DNA from: Candidatus Pacearchaeota archaeon
GTDB taxonomy: Archaea > Nanoarchaeota > Nanoarchaeia > Pacearchaeales > GW2011-AR1
Length of the DNA stretch: 12,988 bases
Assembly (NCBI GenBank): GCA_002690445.1
Contig: NZER01000418.1
Span: forward strand, 1 to 12,988
Reading direction: 5' to 3'
Part shown: positions 7,701-12,317 of the stretch, piece by piece
Position numbering within the stretch: the first letter of the stretch is position 1
Layout: every line of letters begins with the position of its first letter
The notes under the pieces: generated by a model
The model's input: only the letters and a program-made list of their open reading frames with translations
What the model was told of the DNA's origin: nothing
Database searches by the model: none
Program-made: the position numbers and the translations under genes

Positions 7701-8895
7701 TGCGCTTCACATATTCAACCGCCATAGAGAGATCGGGTAGCGCGAATTGGGCCTCTTTAGGCAAATCTATGTACGAATACGAGAGGATATTTCTACCGAG
7801 CTCCGTCTTCAATTTGGCTTGAATTGATTCTTCACTCTCGCCTCTGTCTCGAGCCAGCCGAATGGAAAGCGTGATGTGCTCAAGTGCTTCGGTTGGTCGG
7901 GTTCCCCGAACTTCTTCCTTGAATCGCTTGAGGTCCTCACCCTCTAGGAGAAGCGGGGCGAATATGTGTTCTACAGCTCCACTGGCAATGGCGGTTCGCG
8001 AGATAAGGTCCCTAAGGCCACCGGCAACCATTATGGGACTACCTCCGCCCCACGTGGTTACCTTATTCTGACTATCTTTATAGATCGGAACAGGTCGCCA
8101 GAAAGACTTGTTCTGATCGCCCCGCATAAGACCCATCTCTTGGGCCTCCTCGAGACTCATATTGGTAGAGCCAGTAAACGCTTTTCGAATGCTCTCAGTC
8201 CAGGTCGCCCCGTCATCTAGAGCTTCTTGGTATTCCCTCGTCTTCTGCTGCCGTTCCTTGATCCTATATTCAAATGGCTTGTGCTGTCCTCCTGGTAGGA
8301 TCGGGATCTGACGAGTATTAAGAGCCCTACCGAATATTCCAGGGAGAGTAGTAGGAAAAAGCACGTCTTCTGGGAAGATATTGGGAGGTGCTTCTTTGAT
8401 CATCTCTTCAGCGATGTCATCCTCACCCTGATCAACGGCATTGAAGATCTCGCTGAGCCTCTTGTCCGCCACCCCGACATCCCTCAGGTATGGCTTTTTC
8501 TCCAATATGGACCTGAGATCGCTGACGGACGGTCGGTCAAACGGAATCGCTCTTTCAAGCGGGTGTTGACGCGCAAGAACCTCTTCCTCAGAGACTTCTC
8601 GTTCGATCTCTTCGGGACTAACGCCACCTGGATTGACCGTTATGAATTGGTCCCTGACCGCCTTCAGGTAATCCCGCAACGCTTGGGAGATGGACTGACT
8701 GGTCTCCATGGGGGGGATGGGCTTTTCGAACTGTAAAGACGGCGTGTACTCTTTGATTGTGCGCAGAACATCTTCAGGAATTGGTTCAATATCTGACGGC
8801 ACATCGGCGATGAGTTTTGAGGCATCTGGACCAAGGAACTCCCTTAAGTTTTCAGCAAGGAGTTCCTCTTCTCTACGGCTAATAGGATCCGCCAT
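1795..8895 (-). CDS. Giant virion-type (putative ejection / polyvalent-like) protein, 2366 aa
   Basis: This protein fills more than half the window and is largely helical and charged. Approximate layout: an acidic N-terminus; a Gly/Ala-rich hydrophobic stretch at 284-322; a second hydrophobic stretch, AILGLGLDFLVPW, near 590-602; a Lys-rich repeat (VKKGKVKKG) at 896-911; a Pro/Lys linker (PPAKPPKGEKPKPAPKK) near 1456-1472; and an aromatic, glycine-rich C-terminal third. That third includes FFMNHFPV and AYFFGVGMGGFFQMY at about 1848-1890, then KIAFDYADLTDIEKVW followed by FMFYSYMRKN at about 2022-2050, then NPWIQAPFVLASQRDFFYGK. From memory, the FDY-x-DLT...FY-x-x-x-RKN plus 'P..K/QAP..LA..R..F' arrangement occurs in very large phage 'polyvalent'/internal virion proteins (an LPD-type domain); the exact family needs a profile search. 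I see no zinc-protease, transglycosylase or RNA-polymerase signature. The ATG at 8895 has TAGGGG at 8909-8904, eight bases upstream. Size, context and hydrophobic segments suggest an internal protein injected with DNA; a tail structural protein is the alternative. Confidence 0.88.
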   Translation of the reverse strand: MADPISRREEELLAENLREFLGPDASKLIADVPSDIEPIPEDVLRTIKEYTPSLQFEKPIPPMETSQSISQALRDYLKAVRDQFITVNPGGVSPEEIEREVSEEEVLARQHPLERAIPFDRPSVSDLRSILEKKPYLRDVGVADKRLSEIFNAVDQGEDDIAEEMIKEAPPNIFPEDVLFPTTLPGIFGRALNTRQIPILPGGQHKPFEYRIKERQQKTREYQEALDDGATWTESIRKAFTGSTNMSLEEAQEMGLMRGDQNKSFWRPVPIYKDSQNKVTTWGGGSPIMVAGGLRDLISRTAIASGAVEHIFAPLLLEGEDLKRFKEEVRGTRPTEALEHITLSIRLARDRGESEESIQAKLKTELGRNILSYSYIDLPKEAQFALPDLSMAVEYVKRNPDLASQKQYMPLRRFSIMVLDGEDDDQLQRVLNTVPFGQLPSEVYAGTVPSTNKVVDRILTGADYMIDSQNASGYQTMLSIEQGFGDLMMTTEKIDGQVRVVEGQVARWMSILSALTDTIAEARLPYDIPITPASRDFYYNLGIRSPDSTYFARLLANIETRDLGFTRHLTDEALMRGKDRGDPWYHMSAILGLGLDFLVPWEKGQFKIASAPVRFTYRGGKTLRQFPVKGYRMRAFMAGALPPRGYQLIYKSIRRVNRAQALVKGRFPETQAIDAATLRSVLERTGDEAIGYEESWIIDRILPPMERGKKPLSFEAAVDELKISMRTAPWENISDVVETYVRYKLDGSDGVSLYENLPPKLKATLRRVLDIVTDARDVERQLGEKLSESGKLHVALINIMMKNGDPDTAVLRMSDEYKKVASEVTELYVDGTITADEYPVIMGYLETQATRAALDEADAYAQFKRPSDYFANLKVEKLDPVENAGSSWRIDSFGQKVKKGKVKKGAVKKARATFPELSLNSVQAKRLSALFRSGDIEALFLSDDLDYGPLRTLMGDRWVNSLYRQFDNIVVDGPDGAKRTILTARGKEKLSAKIDTFFEKGSGATGPVSRFFADFQSRFGVYWMRIAAEAETIGIRLETRDKFHKIFNFPEILNDDVVAIMKGGRRNRPPKLVRVKAGIEGVIEGKVPAAGRQREFWEVEFNPTYVRQALGITDDMTEISAADLFSRAVGYTIGEHFKRKIGSTKLISITKRSHVTPERFKSIAKTIRAKIASVLGDTQDSIRNPKTGSYELNEIQQARMRVFLRQLANEPAGKILYERFLDVDADLSIISHDEFGRINEVMRDLEAGVFARKTHYSTAIPESLGKALWIAIRDSIDRAADSSEHIAKWRANVKKAFEVPDELKHVVGPAQREVVDVHLRKLEQAGMDVFRWAREAMKGDKDMTLDMVFDQLRTNLTAPVEVNKVDAIVGSRVEYPRLHEIIEKDIDPEKAVTKIPAKKGWIDLLTEFTDAEKSRHKIATTVEREAAGEMIAEPLPPEILLGKGDEVTPEYSMIEPPAKPPKGEKPKPAPKKLEFLLRPSSIIELQALVDRTGRGVEGLPGELTEAFNYLEIHRGKDPTKLAQNERMVLGKAIERIRDAMINRKEQIVQRGKKIAIGLAGEPHATVLRNLHDLDAARLYKLFYEGGESWKELLVWMSFEKGLETGLEKIGGIGGRKRLPRYRATEAFLSLIVRMRAYEIMSDMADDMVRYGMPSDLKKFSKPQALISPTGELVASPIETENLFWKRVKWYIEQELNFSMTRVEERLYKIEEGEEKLVAKRIREPQAPGRELYPETSLFSRGPSGGVVNNPKDYPAYNMAQEIIARYGHRYRPEEFIEYTFPSGQKGLVPQILVGEIEGAINRASQIGTARLGAVPGLRSDVIGSPVGIEPAITVGKTIESNVGRAIDFFMNHFPVTMTNMKMGVTTGIMVPNPAYFFGVGMGGFFQMYEGMGPVGTARSVFKNNKMTTSVVVRMWKDGDYKFGNPILIAKDGSVYTADQITELAQIYGLKSGFIYTEAPQTMARNLNRLRSRGVNRIYWSADEWQRTLIESATAMDNYYRVSVFVDALERGESAASAAKLARKIAFDYADLTDIEKVWFRNIFMFYSYMRKNMDLFWDTLLTNPDRILGQLRLMKGVQNAYIEEDTEVRLFERDYAKSRLAVGFKQAAVSTHMIDKWMYITPPMPVYDAWGLLTEMVMALQGDEHAKRYMITNINPWIQAPFVLASQRDFFYGKDINTFNEVQPFIMNLDRTILCGMFSEVFDIAPNPQIDLSRRYVEGREHDPHYLARNGSLWWIWKNMIQIPFAGRSMDTMAYLDRTNLGPMELLAYISRSIHEYGAKVGAWETNQQLSIYNEEAGPRAGLKWYDELLGLLGIKPFPVLTTQAAHQKILTYWKKAVGKEAFEGKRTGVQRIIKRRPIMPRNEPE
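6168..6212 (-). repeat. 15-base tandem repeat coding a Lys-rich VKKG stretch
   Basis: Within the giant gene, the plus-strand 10-mer CCTTCTTGAC occurs three times at an exact 15-base period (6168, 6183 and 6198). The minus strand codes KVKKGKVKKGAVKKA at about residues 896-911. The repeat keeps frame, so unit gain or loss would change only the length of a strongly basic loop. Such a patch could contact DNA, but that is inference. Confidence 0.75.
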
Positions 8896-8903
8896 GTCTT
8901 GTA

Positions 8904-8909
8904 CCCCTA
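8904..8909 (-). promoter_or_regulatory. Ribosome binding site TAGGGG fused to the upstream stop codon
   Basis: The minus strand reads TAGGGG, then eight bases, then the ATG of the giant gene at 8895. TAG is the stop of the 303-aa gene. This is the same arrangement as at 229-234 and fits coupling of the two reading frames. Confidence 0.7.
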
Positions 8910-9818
8910 CTGCCCATCGTCTTGTTTCTGCTGCACCAACTGCTCAACTTGGAGCTCAAGGTCTTCAATCCTCTTGTCTTCATCATCACTGGTTGCCCAA
9001 TCGTAGACCATGTACATGAGTGGAGCCTCAAACATTAAATCCATGCCACGATCAACAATTAAATTCGCTAGTTCCACTCTCGACATAGTTTTAAGCAGCG
9101 GTGCTAATTTTACAGCACTTGAAGCCCAACTCACCCCGCTTCCGAGAGCCACACCCCACGCCGTCAATCTGGCGAGTCTTGGCTTCATTTCTCGCGACCA
9201 GATCTCGTGGATTCGCTCATCTCGAACCTCGTTTCTCCTTTCGACGAGAAACATAAATCGGTCGTATTTTGACCCTTCTGTTGGGTATTGGCTTTCAATC
9301 GAATTTGGGATGGGGCCTAAACCAAACATTCCTGGCTGTGCCATAGTTTCAGAAAGTTCAAGATCCTTCGGAAAGATCTTTTGCGTAGCCAATTTCATCA
9401 GGTCATCGTCCGTCAAGACGCTAGCTGTACGACTTTCTGGGCCAATGCGTTCGGCTGGTTGTTTCGAAACCGGAAGTGGCTCGTATATATCGGTCTCTCC
9501 AAAGTGTTCCCACGGGTCTATTCGGCTTTCTCGTTTGGGGCGTCCTTTAAGTCTTGCAGCAACTCCCGGCTGTTCGAGCCACGCAAACTCATCTACCTCA
9601 TCTTTGATGGGAGGCAGTTCATCCACGACGAGATCCTCTTGAACCGCTTGTCGTGCCCTTTGAGCCGCTTTTTGTGCCTTTCTATTTTTAGAAAGTGTAG
9701 CCGCATCATTGGTAGAATCACTGACGTCCATTTGGGCTGTAAGAGTATGATCGTCCGCTGGCGGGGCGACTGTCGTATCACCCATAAGCGCGTCAAAGGC
9801 TGTGTTTGCTCTTGCCAT
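8907..9818 (-). CDS. Unrecognised virion-context protein with one hydrophobic segment (303 aa)
   Basis: No family is recognised. The N-terminal half is polar and probably largely disordered, with an Ala/Lys/Arg/Gln-rich helix (KNRKAQKAAQRARQAVQED, near 45-62) and scattered Pro/Glu. A Gly/Ser/Ala-rich hydrophobic segment (TAWGVALGSGVSWASSAVKL, about 219-238) could be an amphipathic or membrane-inserting helix. The C-terminus ends in a short acidic coiled coil (KRIEDLELQVEQLVQQKQ). It starts five bases after the 633-aa gene and ends eleven bases before the giant gene. The purine-rich sequence GGAGAGGGA (9835-9827), made of the last codons of the 633-aa gene, serves as its ribosome binding site with eight bases to the ATG. 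Its position between two large helical proteins suggests a smaller ejection-type or chaperone-like partner. This is inference, and the existence of the gene is much surer than its role. Confidence 0.85.
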   Translation of the reverse strand: MARANTAFDALMGDTTVAPPADDHTLTAQMDVSDSTNDAATLSKNRKAQKAAQRARQAVQEDLVVDELPPIKDEVDEFAWLEQPGVAARLKGRPKRESRIDPWEHFGETDIYEPLPVSKQPAERIGPESRTASVLTDDDLMKLATQKIFPKDLELSETMAQPGMFGLGPIPNSIESQYPTEGSKYDRFMFLVERRNEVRDERIHEIWSREMKPRLARLTAWGVALGSGVSWASSAVKLAPLLKTMSRVELANLIVDRGMDLMFEAPLMYMVYDWATSDDEDKRIEDLELQVEQLVQQKQDDGQ

Positions 9819-9823
9819 AGCGT

Positions 9824-11725
9824 TTATCCCTCTCCAAATCCGTCAACGGTTTGACTAGCAAAATCCTCGTATGCCTTTCGAAGATGACTTGTCCCTCGAC
9901 TAATCGCACGGGACAATCCAATTTCAGGAATCGATGTGTTCATGTCAGACAGCGCGCCACGAATGTTCATTCCAGCTGACCCAAGCAGTTCATCAAGATC
10001 TGGATCATCAACGACACTGTAGAGTTCCCCCATCGCCTCGTAGGTGGCTTTATCGTTACCACTCTCGCTAGCATTAAGAACGTTCTCGATATATGGGTTC
10101 AAGACCGTCGAGACATTGAATCGCTTCGGGATAGCCTCTGCTCTGTGTGCGTATTCATCCGCATAGTCACGCATGGCCCTTCTCTCTTCCCTAGAATCAG
10201 TCTCTTGTGCAAGGTCTTTATACATCTTCTCCAGTCCGCCATAATCCCTTGTGATATTAGTCGGCTTGTCCGACAACGATTTCATGAAAACATCAGCAAA
10301 GGCCCCTTTTTTAGCGGGTTTCGCCTCCACACTCTCGCTGTAGATATCAACCAAGTCTCTTATTGTCTTACCGGGACGTTGCCCAAACATCTCATAGTCG
10401 TCAATGGTGTCATCCTCGCCAAGAGTATCTCCATAAAGATTAACCGCCTTGACAACCTGGTCCATCAGGACTGATGCGTCCCCAGGCGTCGTTCGGTATT
10501 GACCGATCTTGGTCTTCAAGAAATCCGAAAGGTTTCCACCGGTCCCTTCAGGGTAAGTCACCTCTCCAATATCAACCGCTTCAGCGAGGGACGGCTCTGC
10601 CCTACGCATCCTCCCGAGCGCATACATCCGGTCTCCTACTCGAGATGGCCGTTTGTACATTCCACCGCCACGCAGTAGATACTGGAACTCCTCTTCTGCG
10701 CGACTTTCGCGTCCTCTCGCCACGTCAAGTCGTTTGACAAGCCCATCAATGATGCTTTGAACTGCCTCTTGCGCTTTAGCACCACCGGTAATTTTTTCAA
10801 GATCCTCAGGCGAAGGTACTGTGGTTCCCCCCCCAACCCCACCCAAGATGTCCAGTTGCATTCTAGTGGCCTGTCCGCCGAATCGTTCTTCCTTCTCGTA
10901 CTCTTTCCAAATGTCTTTCGTTGGGTCACCACTTTTCGCGCGATTAGTTTCCGCTATAAGAACAGATCTCAACCGTTCAATATCCTCAAGGGAACCTTCA
11001 GCCTTTTTTAGGTCGTCTGGCGTAAGATCATTTATCCTGCTAAGAATTCCTCCCTCACGTTCCTCAAGGATATTCCCTGCCTGGCTCCAAGCATATAACC
11101 AAAACTTTTTAAGGCCTATGGGGCCTTCTTCTGTCGTTGACTCGTCACTGCCTGCATTTACTCCGCTACGCCAGGCATAAGCGAGACTAGCGAGCCTCTT
11201 ATTGAAGGTTCCTTCATCAACCTCAGTCCACTTATTGGCTTGTTTCGCCTCTCTCCTTTCTGCAGCCTTAGACATGTAAGTTGAGAGGTTCGTCGTCATG
11301 CTCTCGATGGTGCTAGTAATTTGTTTTTTTGCCTTTACTGGAGCCTGCTTATTAATCCACGCCATGTCGTAGAGATATGCCTGTTTAAGGACACCCGATT
11401 TCGCTATGCTTTGACGCGTGTTGGCGATCCACCTAGCGCGGCGATCCTTTCCCGCCTCTTCCATGTACTTAGAGAGAATCTCCTGTTTTGCTTTCTGGTC
11501 TTCTCTCGCCATCTTCGCTTTCAATTCGTGCAATTTTACGATGCGACCTTCGATTTCACCAGCTTCTTTCCTTCGTCTAGACGGGTCGGCTGCTGCAAGT
11601 TGTTGCTTCCAGAGCATCTCGTCGCGCTCACTCCGGCGCTGCATCCAATTGCTGAAATAATCGAACGCCGTATACGGTTCAACTCGTGAGCCACGAGACC
11701 CTCCACGGGTAAGTTTAAGAGCCAT
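9824..11725 (-). CDS. Large charged helical virion-context protein (633 aa)
   Basis: No family is recognised. The protein is highly charged and mostly helical, with coiled-coil-like N-terminal stretches rich in Arg, Lys, Glu and Gln (for example IVKLHELKAKMAREDQKAKQ). A Gly-rich break near the middle (GGVGGGTTVPSPEDL) separates it from a second helical half. There is no signal peptide, membrane segment or catalytic motif. The ATG at 11725 follows GGAGGT (11735-11730) with a four-base spacer, a strong site. It lies 19 bases after the 186-aa gene and 5 bases before the 303-aa gene. Proteins of this character upstream of a giant virion protein resemble the internal core/ejection proteins of podoviruses, but no sequence motif proves it. 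A G8 run at 10834-10827 inside the gene is a possible slippage site. Confidence 0.87.
   Translation of the reverse strand: MALKLTRGGSRGSRVEPYTAFDYFSNWMQRRSERDEMLWKQQLAAADPSRRRKEAGEIEGRIVKLHELKAKMAREDQKAKQEILSKYMEEAGKDRRARWIANTRQSIAKSGVLKQAYLYDMAWINKQAPVKAKKQITSTIESMTTNLSTYMSKAAERREAKQANKWTEVDEGTFNKRLASLAYAWRSGVNAGSDESTTEEGPIGLKKFWLYAWSQAGNILEEREGGILSRINDLTPDDLKKAEGSLEDIERLRSVLIAETNRAKSGDPTKDIWKEYEKEERFGGQATRMQLDILGGVGGGTTVPSPEDLEKITGGAKAQEAVQSIIDGLVKRLDVARGRESRAEEEFQYLLRGGGMYKRPSRVGDRMYALGRMRRAEPSLAEAVDIGEVTYPEGTGGNLSDFLKTKIGQYRTTPGDASVLMDQVVKAVNLYGDTLGEDDTIDDYEMFGQRPGKTIRDLVDIYSESVEAKPAKKGAFADVFMKSLSDKPTNITRDYGGLEKMYKDLAQETDSREERRAMRDYADEYAHRAEAIPKRFNVSTVLNPYIENVLNASESGNDKATYEAMGELYSVVDDPDLDELLGSAGMNIRGALSDMNTSIPEIGLSRAISRGTSHLRKAYEDFASQTVDGFGEG
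10827..10834 (-). repeat. G8 homopolymer inside the 633-aa gene
   Basis: The coding strand reads GTT GGG GGG GGA ACC, an eight-base G run coding part of GGVGGGTT. The frame is intact here; a gain or loss of one base would truncate the protein. It may also be a place where a sequencing error could hide. Confidence 0.8.
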
Positions 11726-11729
11726 GTTG

Positions 11730-11735
11730 ACCTCC
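11730..11735 (-). promoter_or_regulatory. Ribosome binding site GGAGGT
   Basis: The minus strand reads GGAGGT, CAAC, then the ATG at 11725. It fixes the start of the 633-aa protein. Confidence 0.75.
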
Positions 11736-11744
11736 GCTTAGTTC

Positions 11745-12305
11745 CTATGAGTAATTCGCAAGAATGTGCCAACCTACTCCAGATGAAACGCAGATTAGGC
11801 ATCCACGCTCTGGAATAGAAATTCGCGTTTGCTTGTCAAGCTTATCATCCCCGATAGTCTCGAGCAGGACATCGCTACCAGCGACATCGTCTACCCTCTT
11901 GATCATGTAAATATGGTTCACGCTGCTAGATGAAAGCGGAAACCTAACGGTGATGATTTTCTTCGATGCATCTACCAAGACAATGGGCGACTGACCAAGT
12001 ACATGATCATTGTAAACCCATAGTGTAGAAAGAAGGAACGGGTTCAGTCCAGCTAGGCTGCCGGCAACCAGGCTACCAGCCGTACTAGCGCGGCCACGAA
12101 GTGACTTGAGATTCGGCGCTGAGACCCTTCCTCTAAATTCCCAATTGGCTGAGAGGTCGAGCTTATCAGGCCTGATCGACCCGTCTAGGATGTTCTCTCC
12201 ATCAATCGCGCCATCTGGGATATCAACGTCTTCAAACGCAGCGCCCATAGCATCAATGAAGTGCTCGAACTGCTCCTCATCATCTGTGAACGGATTCTCT
12301 GGCAT
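11745..12305 (-). CDS. Fibre/appendage-like beta protein (186 aa)
   Basis: An acidic N-terminus (about 1-30) is followed by an 'I..G.I..G.I...KLD' ladder (AIDGENILDGSIRPDKLDLS) and NWEFRGRVSAP. I recall this ladder-then-W.F.G pattern from the anchoring ends of phage fibres. A Gly/Ala/Leu-rich stretch (70-92) leads to a C-terminal beta module (about 117-183) with IITVRFPLSSSS, HIYMIKR and a closing GVGWHIL strand. Its strand spacing matches the module in the 128-aa protein at 1334-1720. The start is the least certain of the internal genes: there is no Shine-Dalgarno sequence, and the ATG lies three bases after the TAG of the preceding gene. A later Met at residue 20 also lacks a ribosome binding site, so the first ATG, reached by reinitiation, is preferred. 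A head or tail fibre subunit is inferred. Confidence 0.82.
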   Translation of the reverse strand: MPENPFTDDEEQFEHFIDAMGAAFEDVDIPDGAIDGENILDGSIRPDKLDLSANWEFRGRVSAPNLKSLRGRASTAGSLVAGSLAGLNPFLLSTLWVYNDHVLGQSPIVLVDASKKIITVRFPLSSSSVNHIYMIKRVDDVAGSDVLLETIGDDKLDKQTRISIPERGCLICVSSGVGWHILANYS

Positions 12306-12317
12306 GGGCTATGGCCC
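12306..12317 (-). promoter_or_regulatory. GC hairpin spanning a stop codon directly before a start codon
   Basis: The minus strand reads GGGC-CATA-GCCC immediately followed by the ATG of the 186-aa gene. The TAG stop of the upstream gene falls across the loop and the second arm. The four GC pairs with a four-base loop could form a small hairpin, opened by ribosomes finishing the upstream gene. This would suit coupled reinitiation at a start without a Shine-Dalgarno sequence. Confidence 0.4.

Noticed and set aside
1795..8895. Giant protein as an N4-type virion RNA polymerase
   Set aside because: The size and virion context invite the comparison, but I could not find the single-subunit RNA polymerase catalytic motifs. 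The single YG in the C-terminal region lacks the expected surroundings.
1795..8895. Zinc protease or cell-wall enzyme domain in the giant protein
   Set aside because: The nearest pattern is HEIIE (in PRLHEIIEKD), which lacks the second histidine of HExxH. No convincing transglycosylase or amidase signature was seen.
9010..9642. 210-codon plus-strand open frame
   Set aside because: It lies wholly opposite the 303-aa gene, its product is Ser/Arg-rich with no recognisable pattern, and every gene with a ribosome binding site runs the other way. It is a shadow frame.
11324..11330. A7 run on the coding strand as a -1 frameshift site in the 633-aa gene
   Set aside because: The heptamer A AAA AAA fits a slippery pattern, but the -1 frame meets a TAG after three codons, so it gives no extended product. 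No downstream structure was evident either.
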